Shown here in pieces: positions 5,416 through 11,626 of a stretch of DNA of 17,557 bases. The notes under the pieces were generated by a model, which did not search any database, was not told where the DNA came from, and worked only from the letters and a program-made list of their open reading frames with translations. The position numbers and the translations under genes were made by a program. Source of the stretch: Clostridia bacterium (GTDB lineage Bacteria; Aerophobota; Aerophobia; Aerophobales; AE-B3A); NCBI GenBank assembly GCA_009618505.1, contig WJOQ01000049.1, positions 1 through 17,557 on the forward strand, read 5' to 3'. Numbering within the stretch: the stretch's first letter is position 1; every line of letters starts with the position of its first letter.

Positions 5416-5489
5416 GTCAAAACCTTAAAAATCAAAAGCATAGTTAAGAAAAAATCTTAGAAAGGGAAAAATAATGATAAGGACACATC

Positions 5490-5554
5490 TGACCTATCAC
5501 TTGACAAATCTGTCAGGTCATAGCGATTTCACTTTTTATATACAAAGAGGAATT
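5490..5554 (+). promoter_or_regulatory. Inverted repeat and conserved block upstream of integrase (copy A)
   Basis: TGACCT at 5490-5495 is mirrored by AGGTCA at 5515-5520, with TGACA-AATC-TGTCA nested inside. Next comes TTTCACTTTTTATATACAAAG, which is nearly the same in copy B (from 17156). Copy B also has CTGAC...GTCAG near its integrase. These could be recombinase arm sites, an operator or an integrase promoter; the sequence alone does not decide. Confidence 0.4.
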
Positions 5555-5612
5555 TTCTTTTAAAAGAGGTTTAGGAGATCTTGATAAATAGGCTAGGGAA
5601 AAAGGTCAATCT

Positions 5613-6149
5613 ATGCGAAAAGAACAAAAGCGAAATATAAAATATCTGAAACGGGAAGAATGGCAAAAGCTAAAGGCTAGTATTGATAATGTCCGGGATA
5701 AGCTCATAATCGGCCTTCTCTATTCAACCGGTATGAGAGTGGGGGAACTAGCTTTGGTCCGGACCGAGAATATAGATTTTGAAGAAGGTTTTATCTGGAT
5801 CCCCTGGGAGAACACCAAAACAAAAACTGCTAGAACTGTATATGTCCCCGGGGAAACAGTAAACGACATCAAGGCTTATCTCAGGCTCACCAGGAGAAAG
5901 GAGCGGCTCTTGTTCGGCCTGACAAAGAGAAGGATCCAACAGCTTGTCAAAAAATACTCAGAGAGAAGCGGGGTTGTCTGTTCTGCTCATACTTTAAGGC
6001 ATACTCACGTAGTCCACGCCTTGATGGATAAAGTCCCTATAGCAGCAGTCCAAAAACAGGTAGGTCACAAGAGGCTAACCACTACACAAATATACTCTGA
6101 CTTAGCCCCTGAGCAGGTCAAAGAAGCATATGAAAGAAGGGAGAAATGA
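5613..6149 (+). CDS. Minimal tyrosine recombinase/integrase (copy A)
   Basis: A 178-aa catalytic-domain-only tyrosine recombinase. The active-site residues are visible in order: Arg42 in STGMRVGEL, a strand Lys in NTKTKTAR (69-71), His126 and Arg129 in HTLRH, His152 in VGHKRL, and Tyr161 in TTQIYSDL. The usual N-terminal core-binding SAM-like domain is absent, as in FimB/FimE-type invertases of about 200 aa, so it either acts alone on simple sites or needs a partner. It would carry out site-specific integration, excision, inversion or dimer resolution of the element. An AAGG eight bases before ATG supports the start, and the stop overlaps the next gene as ATGA. A close copy begins at 17238. 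Confidence 0.93.
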   Translation: MRKEQKRNIKYLKREEWQKLKASIDNVRDKLIIGLLYSTGMRVGELALVRTENIDFEEGFIWIPWENTKTKTARTVYVPGETVNDIKAYLRLTRRKERLLFGLTKRRIQQLVKKYSERSGVVCSAHTLRHTHVVHALMDKVPIAAVQKQVGHKRLTTTQIYSDLAPEQVKEAYERREK

Positions 6150-6382
6150 AGGCAAAAACAAAGCAAAAGCAAATTGAGGTTGGCAGGATTGTGCTCTCAG
6201 ATGAGCAAGACCTTGTTGCGTCTATTGTGAATGACGAGAAGCTGGATATCCGGGTTTTTATGAATACAGACAGCTATACCGGACCGACAAAGAGGGGAAT
6301 TAGGTTTTATCTGTTCGATGATATTTGGCCTGAGTTTAAGAAGCTCATTGAGAAAGTTGACAAAACTTATGAGGAGCTATGA
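6146..6382 (+). CDS. PC4-like ssDNA-binding protein
   Basis: A 78-aa protein resembling the transcriptional coactivator p15/PC4 family. The segment LDIRVFMNTDSYTGPTKRGIRFYLFDDIWPEFKKLIEKV shows the family's core: an LDIR strand, the PTKRGI turn-strand and the WPEFKKLI helix. PC4-fold proteins form dimers that bind single-stranded DNA. In bacteria and phages, small PC4 proteins are linked to replication, recombination and transcription. The ATG overlaps the integrase stop, so the two are translationally coupled and likely made together. A role at ssDNA generated during recombination or origin melting is plausible but inferred. Confidence 0.8.
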   Translation: MKAKTKQKQIEVGRIVLSDEQDLVASIVNDEKLDIRVFMNTDSYTGPTKRGIRFYLFDDIWPEFKKLIEKVDKTYEEL

Positions 6383-6579
6383 AGAAAATAGCAGAAATAG
6401 TCTTAGAAGCGCAGGGGACGCTCGGGAGGGTATTATCACAAACATCTATATCGGAAAAGAGAGCAAGTTCTGCTAAGGGAACTTGTTCATTACCAGGTGA
6501 TATTACCAAAAAGGAATCCCATATAGCTCAGTCCATTGCTAAAAACCAAGAGGTAGTAAATGAGCAAGAAAAAGAATAA
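6379..6579 (+). CDS. 66-aa hypothetical protein
   Basis: Not recognised. It begins MKKIAEIVLEAQGTLGRVLSQTS, followed by a Ser/Lys-rich probably disordered middle and an acidic-polar tail. It overlaps the PC4-like gene through ATGA and is followed by the zinc-finger gene, which starts before this one ends, so it sits in a tightly coupled string. No metal motif, membrane segment or known domain is visible. Reality rests on the overlaps and on purine-rich coding bias. Confidence 0.6.
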   Translation: MKKIAEIVLEAQGTLGRVLSQTSISEKRASSAKGTCSLPGDITKKESHIAQSIAKNQEVVNEQEKE

Positions 6580-6736
6580 AAACAAGATAGACGAAACGAT
6601 GATGTATTATGCCCAGAAAAAATGCGAGGTCTGTGGAAAGTTGATAGTTGGCCGTAGCCCGGGCTCCTATCGAGCAGCAAATTCGGACTTAGGGAACAAG
6701 TTAAAAGCACATAGAGAGAAGTGTCAAGAAAAATAA
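6560..6736 (+). CDS. 58-aa C2HC-type zinc-finger protein
   Basis: A short gene with ATG at 6560, seven bases after GAGG, overlapping the previous gene by 20 bases. The product (MSKKKNKNKIDETMMYYAQ, then KCEVCGKLI) has CxxC near residue 22, followed by HREKC at the C-terminus: a C-x2-C-x24-H-x4-C pattern suited to one zinc ion. The N-terminus is strongly Lys-rich. Small single-finger proteins of this kind are common on phages and plasmids and usually bind nucleic acid or protein. Specific role unknown. Confidence 0.75.
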   Translation: MSKKKNKNKIDETMMYYAQKKCEVCGKLIVGRSPGSYRAANSDLGNKLKAHREKCQEK

Positions 6737-6753
6737 ATCCACAGCTCCATGCA

Positions 6754-6807
6754 CTAGGGGAAAAATAACGATATGGTTAAATTCCTAAAGGGGAATATTT
6801 TCCCTAG
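6754..6807 (+). promoter_or_regulatory. Long intergenic hairpin
   Basis: CTAGGGGAAA (6754-6763) pairs with TTTTCCCTAG (6798-6807) with one G-U, and ATTCC/GGAAT (6781-6785 with 6792-6796) forms an inner hairpin. It lies between the zinc-finger gene and the next SD. There is no U-tract after it, so it is not a standard terminator; processing or mRNA stabilisation is possible. Confidence 0.45.
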
Positions 6808-6854
6808 GAGATACTTAAGGATAAAGAAAAATATAAAGTTTGGGAGGAGCAGAT

Positions 6855-7052
6855 ATGAACAAGGAATCAAAGAACAAGATAGTTTACTATGACCCTGATA
6901 GTAACCTGGTTCAATGCCTCAAGTGCGGTTACATCTGGAAGCCCTTAATCAGAGATTACAAGGATTTTGATATCAAGGACCAGAAATGTCCTAACTGCTA
7001 TGAGGCAAAAACAAGGATTCAGCCAGGGGCAGAATTTCAACCCAGGTTATAG
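6855..7052 (+). CDS. 65-aa zinc-ribbon protein
   Basis: ATG 6855 follows GGGAGGAG at five bases. The product contains LVQCLKCGYIWKPL and QKCPNCYEAK: two CxxC pairs about 25 residues apart, the pattern of a small zinc ribbon. The first half resembles rubredoxin-like or C4 ribbon knuckles found in small phage proteins. It would bind zinc and probably nucleic acid or a protein partner. No copy-B counterpart can be checked because the window ends first. Confidence 0.85.
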   Translation: MNKESKNKIVYYDPDSNLVQCLKCGYIWKPLIRDYKDFDIKDQKCPNCYEAKTRIQPGAEFQPRL

Positions 7053-7231
7053 GAGTCTTTGAAAAAATAGACTATCGGGCAGGGGTAGGTAGATAAGTTC
7101 ATATTTTAAGAGATAAGCCCTGTTTTGACCCCTTAAAAGAGAGAAATGGAGCAGAAAGGGGAGAAGTTACGCTATGACCCACTGCGTTGTGAATTTGTCA
7201 TGAGCAGAACGGGCTAAGGAAGGATTTTTGA

Positions 7232-7387
7232 ATGGCCTATATAAATGACGAGAGAACAGCCGAAATAAGGAATGCCCTGGCTGTTATTTTGAGAGCCTCG
7301 TTTGACAGTAAACACCAGGATAGACTTGAGGATATAGTTAGGCAGGTGGGAAAGATCGGTAAACTACTGCCTCAGAAAAAATATTGA
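7232..7387 (+). CDS. 51-aa hypothetical helical protein
   Basis: A short gene starting at ATG 7232 with GGAAGGA seven bases upstream. The product is MAYINDERTAEIRNALAVIL, then helical and charged (KHQDRLEDIVRQVGKIGKLLPQKKY). It looks like two amphipathic helices. The preceding 180 bases (7053-7231) hold no convincing gene. No family recognised; the good SD and codon use support it. Confidence 0.6.
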   Translation: MAYINDERTAEIRNALAVILRASFDSKHQDRLEDIVRQVGKIGKLLPQKKY

Positions 7388-7390
7388 GAA

Positions 7391-7423
7391 GGCTTGGCCC
7401 GGATAGGCGCCTAAGACCAAGCC
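7391..7423 (+). promoter_or_regulatory. Hairpin ahead of the 65-aa gene at 7441
   Basis: GGCTTGG (7391-7397) and CCAAGCC (7417-7423) form a 7-bp stem directly after the previous stop and a few bases before AGGAGAG. The loop contains the palindrome GGCGCC. It could be an mRNA-processing or translation-control element; no U-tract follows. Confidence 0.4.
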
Positions 7424-7440
7424 CCCACAGGAGAGAATCG

Positions 7441-7638
7441 ATGAAGAAGACTCCCGGAAACAAGTATAACGAATTTCAGGAGCGAGAGCAAATCAAGGCG
7501 TTCTTATCGGAAATTCGGACTCAAAATAATGCCATCGGCAAGCGTCTGGCTAGTATAACAGCGATAGTTAAGTCAATGAGAGCCAGCCAGCTAGGAATTG
7601 ACGTTATGCTGACGGATCTTGAGGAGGAAATAAAATAA
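7441..7638 (+). CDS. 65-aa hypothetical coiled-coil protein
   Basis: I start it at ATG 7441, five bases after AGGAGAG, rather than at an in-frame TTG at 7384 whose extra residues are an Arg/Pro-rich, non-conserved-looking stretch covering a hairpin. The product is helical throughout (EFQEREQIKAFLSEIRTQNNAIGKRLASITAIVKSM) and ends in an acidic helix. The stop overlaps the cold-shock ATG (TAATG), so the pair is coupled. Function unknown. Confidence 0.75.
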   Translation: MKKTPGNKYNEFQEREQIKAFLSEIRTQNNAIGKRLASITAIVKSMRASQLGIDVMLTDLEEEIK

Positions 7639-7862
7639 TGAGTAAAGAAAAAGTGTATCGAGGAATAGTCAAGAACTATAATGAAAAAAAAGGGTATGGT
7701 TTCATAGCCAGGTTTGATAAGCAGGGAGATCTCTTTTTCCACGTTTCAGATTTGGTGGACCGGAATCATAACCCGCAGCAAAATGATGAGGTAGAGTTTG
7801 AAGTGGCCGAAGGCAGGAAAGACAGGCAAAAGGCAATCCAGGTCAAAAGAGTAGTGAAGTAG
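7638..7862 (+). CDS. Cold-shock domain protein
   Basis: A 74-aa CspA-family protein, the usual length for single-domain members. RNP1 appears as KGYGFIA (residues 18-24) and RNP2 as LFFHVSD (32-38); the spacing and the C-terminal EVEFEVAEGRKDRQKAIQVKRV strand pattern fit the five-stranded OB fold. It binds single-stranded RNA or DNA and typically acts as an RNA chaperone or antiterminator. On an element whose operons appear to be governed by RNA hairpins, an antitermination role is an attractive but untested idea. Host-derived capture is likely. Coupled to the preceding gene by a one-base overlap. Confidence 0.95.
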   Translation: MSKEKVYRGIVKNYNEKKGYGFIARFDKQGDLFFHVSDLVDRNHNPQQNDEVEFEVAEGRKDRQKAIQVKRVVK

Positions 7863-7904
7863 AGAAAAAAGGCTTTGATACAGGCTCATACAGGCACTTT
7901 GGCA
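7862..7904 (+). repeat. 43-nt direct repeat, left copy
   Basis: Shared with 8660-8702: the first 10 bases are identical, then 6 differ, then 26 of 27 match. The pair flanks a segment of about 755 bp holding an HNH gene and a Cys-rich gene. Each copy contains a short internal repeat of ACAGGC. Confidence 0.75.
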
Positions 7905-7945
7905 GGAGAAGGTGAAGCATATGACTCATGGAAAAAGGGGCAGTG

Positions 7946-8197
7946 ATGGTGCAATTAAGCTTTTCATTTCTTAAGAAGAGAAAGTGTTTTCTCTGTGATA
8001 GCGAAGAAAATATCGAAGAGCACCATATAGACTGGAATCATAAAAATAACAGTCCAAGTAATCGTTTACTTTTATGCAAAAGATGTCAGGTCGAAATACA
8101 CAGGGATCCTAGAGATTACCATAACTATTTGAACTTGGAAGAATTGAGAAAATTAAGGGATAAGATTAAGTCAAGAAGGGAGGAGGTGAGGAGATAG
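7946..8197 (+). CDS. Small HNH-type nuclease
   Basis: Residues KCFLCDSEENIEEHHIDWNHKNN, followed by NRLLLCKRCQVEIH, show an HNH fold: a CxxC zinc pair, the catalytic-type His in HHID, an Asn, a second CxxC and a final His. At 83 aa (ATG 7946, five bases after AAGGGG; an upstream ATG at 7928 has no well-placed SD) it is a minimal HNH domain with a basic C-terminal helix. HNH nucleases of this size nick or cut DNA in homing, packaging or defence. It lies between 43-nt direct repeats, which suggests arrival as a mobile segment. Confidence 0.8.
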   Translation: MVQLSFSFLKKRKCFLCDSEENIEEHHIDWNHKNNSPSNRLLLCKRCQVEIHRDPRDYHNYLNLEELRKLRDKIKSRREEVRR

Positions 8198-8198
8198 T

Positions 8199-8558
8199 AT
8201 GGGGGTAATTAACTTTCATGAGGAAAAGGAGATCTCAAGGAGAGTCAAGAGCAGTCTAAGAAGAAGAGGGCTTAAAGTTGACCTGGAAACCGAAGAATGG
8301 GAGATACATGGCCCGCATCCACAAATGAACTACCAGGTCTATGTAGGCTATGTTGATTTTATTCCGGCACCTGATGCTAAATGTACCTGTCCACCAGGAA
8401 GCCAAAGAACATATTGCCCTGTGCATGGTGGTTGTTGCGTAGCTGTCTATCCCAGGGCTGTCTATGAAATTGAGGAGATTTCTAAGTGGTGGGATACAAA
8501 ACCCGAAGATAGAATTTTCATACGAACTACGAACAATGAACAACGATGTTGTATGTAG
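8199..8558 (+). CDS. 119-aa Cys-rich hypothetical protein
   Basis: ATG 8199 follows GGAG at good spacing, one base after the HNH stop. The N-terminal helix is basic (RRVKSSLRRRGLKVDLE). The centre carries CTCPPGSQRTYCPVHGGCC, a dense Cys/His cluster that could hold one or two zinc ions. The C-terminus has a Trp-Trp helix (EISKWWDTKPEDRIF). Not a family I recognise. Its pairing with an HNH gene between direct repeats suggests the two travel together. Confidence 0.7.
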   Translation: MGVINFHEEKEISRRVKSSLRRRGLKVDLETEEWEIHGPHPQMNYQVYVGYVDFIPAPDAKCTCPPGSQRTYCPVHGGCCVAVYPRAVYEIEEISKWWDTKPEDRIFIRTTNNEQRCCM

Positions 8559-8862
8559 TATATGGACTGTACAGTCCAGCGACGGAAGAAATTGTCCGGG
8601 GGTATCTCTGGAGGAATTCCTCCAAAATCAGGCCAAATCAGGATTTTGCCTCTCCTGGTGAGAAAAAAGACCCTCATACAGGCTCATATAGGCACTTTGG
8701 CACGGTAAGGCGAGTTATAAGCCGCTTATAAAATGAGCAAGGCTAGAACGTGAGGATTTTATTAAGCTAGTTCTATATTACAGCGATTTTTGAAATTAAA
8801 AAAATAACGGCCAGCTTAACCAACCTGGAAGAAGGAGAAGCTGATCGGAAAGGAGTTAAGTT
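8559..8862. other. Palindrome-rich gene-free stretch
   Basis: No convincing gene; overlapping short frames lack SD sites. It holds TGGACTGTACAGTCCA (8563-8578) and TGGAGGAATTCCTCCA (8609-8624), both perfect 16-bp palindromes, CAAAATC/GATTTTG (8623-8629 with 8642-8648), TTATAAG-CCG-CTTATAA (8715-8731), and looser TAGAAC/GTTCTA and CAGCTT/AAGCTG pairs farther right. Confidence 0.6.
8660..8702 (+). repeat. 43-nt direct repeat, right copy
   Basis: Partner of 7862-7904, start-to-start distance 798 bp. See the left copy for the match details. Confidence 0.75.
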
Positions 8863-9567
8863 ATGCAACCTAGTCCTTCCATAACGAAGGGTAAAAAAAA
8901 AGGGTCAGAAAGTCAAGCTGTTTCCCGCTATCTCATCAAGAAAGCCCTTCTGAACAGGGCTGGCGGGTGTTGCGCTCATTGTTATAGCAAAACAGTCCCG
9001 GTAAGACTCTCCCGGGTCCACAAAAAAAGCAAGCAGCCGAAAGAATCGGATTATATTCTTCTCTGCCACGATTGCATAACCGAAGGCCAGAAGAAACGCA
9101 AAGAGGCTAAAAAGAGGCTCTGCGCAAGGAAGGCAGCCAAGCGCAAGATTACGAAGGGAGGATTTTGGAATAAGATCCGGAACAAGGTTCTTGAGAGAGA
9201 TGGTTATAGGTGCGTGTGGTGCAATACCAAAGAACATCTAGGTCTCGGCTCGTTAATCCCGCCTTCAAGAGGCGGGAAGCTCATTTTTGATAATTATGTA
9301 ACGACCTGCCAGCATTGCAGGCCGAGCAAAGGGAATAAGCTGCCTTTAGAGTTCATCGATGAAACTATCGATATAGAGGAATACCTAAAAGGGGAGCTGG
9401 ACGAACACTTGAGGGTATTATCCGATGATGTTGGCAGATTTGTCAAAATTCGATTCTTTTTGTTTTCTGAAATTAGCGAATTTCTCCATCGGTTGACGAA
9501 TGATCCCGAAATTCCTTCTTCAACTTCGACAAGAGCAGAGCTACTCAATATTAAGCTACTCAAATAG
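8863..9567 (+). CDS. Tandem HNH-like protein with altered active site
   Basis: A 234-aa protein behind a good AAAGGAG site. Residues about 101-160 follow the HNH consensus (KVLERDGYRCVWC, PPSRGGKLIFDNYVTTCQHC, SKGNK) with zinc Cys at 117, 120, 149 and 152 and Asn at 144. Where the consensus has Asp-His before the Ile-Pro, this protein has Gly-Ser (GSLIPP), so the metal-binding catalytic His is missing. An N-terminal copy (CCAHC, then LSRVHKKSK, then LLCHDC, residues 36-71) looks like a second, degenerate HNH zinc fold. The 70-residue C-terminus is acidic and helical. Probably DNA-binding rather than cleaving, or a nuclease with a shifted catalytic residue. It ends one base before the convergent gene's stop. 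Confidence 0.8.
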   Translation: MQPSPSITKGKKKGSESQAVSRYLIKKALLNRAGGCCAHCYSKTVPVRLSRVHKKSKQPKESDYILLCHDCITEGQKKRKEAKKRLCARKAAKRKITKGGFWNKIRNKVLERDGYRCVWCNTKEHLGLGSLIPPSRGGKLIFDNYVTTCQHCRPSKGNKLPLEFIDETIDIEEYLKGELDEHLRVLSDDVGRFVKIRFFLFSEISEFLHRLTNDPEIPSSTSTRAELLNIKLLK

Positions 9568-9568
9568 G

Positions 9569-10078
9569 CTATTTTTTCCTACTCACTGCTACCGCTGCGG
9601 TAATGCCTACAGCTAGGATACTCCCAGTAATGGCCAGAGTTTTCCAATTTGTTTTCAGCCACTCTAAAATACCGGCTATGGGGACTGGTGGCGTTCCTCC
9701 CAGATATTCAGCTTTTTTTTCATCAAAGGCTATAGCAAATTGCTTCACGCTTTCTCGATATGCTAGCAGGGCCGGTTTTCTGATGATAAAACTCCTCTGC
9801 CAATCTCTCCATCGATCTACCACCACTTGCCTCAAGGCCTGAAGGTCAGGAAAGTTCACTCCTACTTGTGCCTCAAGTGCGTCGAGCGGGCCCCCAGTTG
9901 CACTATCATTCGTGAGCTCGCCCACTATGTCGGCAAACCAGTGACCTGTATCGAAAAATCCAGAGCTCACAAGCCAGTTCCAGGCAGCCACTAACCACTC
10001 CCAAACGCCACCAGAGTTACCATTCCCATTACCTCCATTTATCGGAATATAACCAATTCGTTGAGCATTATTTAACAT
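9569..10078 (-). CDS. 169-aa membrane-anchored protein (copy B)
   Basis: Last gene of the leftward operon, ATG 10078 behind GAGGTGAG. It begins MLNNAQRIGYIPINGGNGNG with a Gly/Asn-rich flexible start, then Trp-rich segments (VWEWLVAAWNWLVSSGFF). A helical centre follows, then a C-terminal membrane helix (TLAITGSILAVGITAAVAV) with an SRKK tail, the pattern of a tail-anchored protein. It could be a minor envelope, spike-anchor or lysis-type protein; no family is recognised. The copy-A counterpart lies outside the window. Its stop is one base from the rightward HNH-like gene. Confidence 0.85.
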   Translation of the reverse strand: MLNNAQRIGYIPINGGNGNGNSGGVWEWLVAAWNWLVSSGFFDTGHWFADIVGELTNDSATGGPLDALEAQVGVNFPDLQALRQVVVDRWRDWQRSFIIRKPALLAYRESVKQFAIAFDEKKAEYLGGTPPVPIAGILEWLKTNWKTLAITGSILAVGITAAVAVSRKK

Positions 10079-10089
10079 TTTTTCTCACC

Positions 10090-10323
10090 TCACTTCAATA
10101 GACGTTGTATCTTCAAGATTGTAAACTTCATTTTAGCTTGAAAAACTATGTTTCTGAATAATTGCTTAAAGCCAGTTAAAAAGCACTCTAGCCAACCTCG
10201 ATTAACATAGGCTATCCCTTTTCTAATCTCTGGCACAGGGAAATCGTAAAGTTCTGAAAGTAAGTCAACAGATAAGCCAGCCCGAACATCTTTTTTGAAA
10301 TTGTTAAACTTATTGTGTTTCAC
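10090..10323 (-). CDS. 77-aa basic hypothetical protein (copy B)
   Basis: Starts at GTG 10323 a few bases after AGGA and overlaps the region just after the frame-shifted membrane segment at 10330. The product is basic, with helical stretches (DLLSELYDFPVPEIRKGIAY) and an aromatic, hydrophobic C-terminal half (WLECFLTGFKQLFRNIVFQAKMKF) that could be amphipathic. There is no clear signal peptide. The next gene begins 12 bases after its stop. Not recognised. Confidence 0.7.
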   Translation of the reverse strand: MKHNKFNNFKKDVRAGLSVDLLSELYDFPVPEIRKGIAYVNRGWLECFLTGFKQLFRNIVFQAKMKFTILKIQRLLK

Positions 10324-10329
10324 TTTTTC

Positions 10330-10570
10330 CTAGGCAAAAAATATTGTTAGTGCACCTAATCCTGCAACTCCTACCCAGGGAGCGTATTTTTTAATCTCAT
10401 TTTTTGAGTTTATCGATCTTTTGGCTAAGACCCTCTATTCCCTCAAGAACTAAGTCTAGTTTATCTTTTGGTTTTGGAGGTGGCTTCTCTATTCGTTTTT
10501 CTTTTATCCTGATGGTCTTTTCTTCTGTTTTTGCCCCTCGGGTGATGATTGCTCTCCAATTTTTGTCCAT
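10330..10570 (-). CDS. 57-aa coiled-coil protein, likely extended by frameshift into a membrane tail (copy B)
   Basis: The unshifted gene runs from ATG 10570 to the TGA at 10397 (57 aa, MDKNWRAIITRGAKTEEKTI ... LSQKIDKLKK). It overlaps the previous stop (TAATG). The KDKLDLVL coiled-coil motif matches one in the Q-rich linker proteins of this operon. Directly after the TGA, another frame encodes NEIKKYAPWVGVAGLGALTIFFA, a single membrane helix ending at 10330, but this frame has no ATG, GTG or TTG start. Dropping one A from the six-A run (plus-strand T-run 10400-10405) joins both into a 79-aa tail-anchored protein. Slippage, +1 frameshifting, mutation or a sequencing error could explain it. 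Confidence 0.65.
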
Positions 10571-11013
10571 TATATTTTTTCCTCCATCCCCATAAACGAC
10601 ACGTAGTAATTATGTTCTGCTTCAATGTCTATGTTGTTCAGCAAAAGCCTCATTTTTTGATTTTCGCCTATCAGGACAACAGCCGGATCGTGCCAAAAAC
10701 TTTCGGCTTGAATTTTATAGCCGAAAACAATAATCGGCAGGAAGGGCAGGGGAGGTCGCTCAATATCGATTTGAGCACTCTGAACAACATCAGCATCGCA
10801 GAAAACCCAACCGCCGGCAAAATATAATTGCCAACCCTTGACTCCCGCATATAAAGGGATTTCTGCCTGGCCTAAAGCTCCCACGCTTCCCGTCCAAAGG
10901 CCAAACCATTGGCGTTGGTCAGTTCCCAGAACCGGCCGAGAAGGCGCTGCTTTCTGGTAAAAATCAGGCTTTCCGATTCCTTTTTTAGGAACATCGAACT
11001 CTCTTCTTGCCAT
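10570..11013 (-). CDS. 147-aa beta-rich hypothetical protein (copy B)
   Basis: ATG 11013 follows GGGAGG and overlaps the previous stop. After a short basic tail (MARREFDVPKKGIGKPDF) the protein is a succession of hydrophobic/aromatic strands (GWQLYFAGGWVFCDADVV, FLPIIVFGYKIQ, QKMRLLLNNIDIEAEHNYYV), as in beta-sandwich or jelly-roll proteins. Together with the next upstream gene it forms a pair of small beta-rich proteins that would suit a virion surface or spike. This is judged by pattern only, without a family match. Confidence 0.8.
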   Translation of the reverse strand: MARREFDVPKKGIGKPDFYQKAAPSRPVLGTDQRQWFGLWTGSVGALGQAEIPLYAGVKGWQLYFAGGWVFCDADVVQSAQIDIERPPLPFLPIIVFGYKIQAESFWHDPAVVLIGENQKMRLLLNNIDIEAEHNYYVSFMGMEEKI

Positions 11014-11369
11014 TACATACCTCCCAATTTTCCGGTAATTACTACCAAGACGCTGATAGTGTGCGGGTAGGTATAATCTCCATTTTTTAATTCTACCCAG
11101 AGTCTCTCTCTTTCTTCTACCGGCTCCTCAATCCCATCAAAACTAGGAGTAGCACTATCCAGGGCAATATATTCTGTGGAAGGGCAGACCTTTTGCGCAC
11201 TGTGTCCAAAGGCAACCTCACAAAGATTATTACAGCCGGGAGGAAAGGACATAGTAACGCTTTTTATCTTGCCGCTTATAGGGCAAACTTTATCAACTTC
11301 TAACCCTCTTAGAGGGTCAACTTGCTCCCGAAAATTGATCTGTCTGGTAACAGTAACCAATTCTTCCAT
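11013..11369 (-). CDS. 118-aa beta-rich hypothetical protein (copy B)
   Basis: ATG 11369 follows AGGAGG. The sequence alternates strands and turns: KIKSVTMSFPPGCNNLCEVAF, STEYIALDSATPSF, RLWVELKNGDYTYPHTISVLVVITGK. It has three Cys and a conserved-looking NGDYTYPHTISV motif near the end. The FPPGCN...IALD...N-D...PH pattern looks like a small beta sandwich, such as a surface or adhesion domain of a phage-like particle. No named family is claimed. The gene is coupled to the 147-aa gene by TAATG. Confidence 0.8.
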   Translation of the reverse strand: MEELVTVTRQINFREQVDPLRGLEVDKVCPISGKIKSVTMSFPPGCNNLCEVAFGHSAQKVCPSTEYIALDSATPSFDGIEEPVEERERLWVELKNGDYTYPHTISVLVVITGKLGGM

Positions 11370-11626
11370 ATTATCCTCCTGTCAGAAGCTCCCCTGCTGC
11401 CTCTTGGGGACCTAAAAAAGTGACAGCAGGGTTCAAAACAATTATTGCGGCTGTCCCTCTCTGCCTTGCCGGAAAGGGACAGCTTGAGTCAATGGACAGT
11501 AAGGGAAATAAAACCCCTGGAAAAAAAGAAAAACCAAGGGCAACTAAAGGAGATGATCCCCGCCAGAAAAAACAAGAAAAACCAGCGGGGGGCGAAAGAG
11601 GTAACACCAAGAAAAAGCAAAAAAAG
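11370..11626. other. 257-bp gap with serial inverted repeats (copy B)
   Basis: Unlike the rest of the operon, this stretch is purine-rich on the plus strand. It carries CCCTGCTG/CAGCAGGG, GCTGTCCCT/AGGGACAGC, CCCCGC/GCGGGG with an A-rich loop, and GGGGA/TCCCC extending to about 11656. A minus frame (11371-11610, TTG start, no SD) gives a Phe/Pro-rich product ending TFLGPQEAAGELLTGG, and a plus frame gives a Lys-rich product; neither is convincing. A structured RNA, or a small membrane protein on the minus strand, are the candidates. Confidence 0.5.

Noticed and set aside
7147..7218. 23-codon plus-strand frame in the gap before 7232
   Set aside because: Very short, weak SD and no homologue visible in this window.
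8546..8731. 61-codon plus-strand frame, and an overlapping 41-codon frame from 8536
   Set aside because: No SD, overlap with the end of a better gene, and content dominated by palindromes and the direct repeat.
9560..9575. Attachment site at the A/B junction
   Set aside because: The convergent stops are one base apart and no repeat of this sequence is seen at the other copy, so there is no evidence of an att core here.
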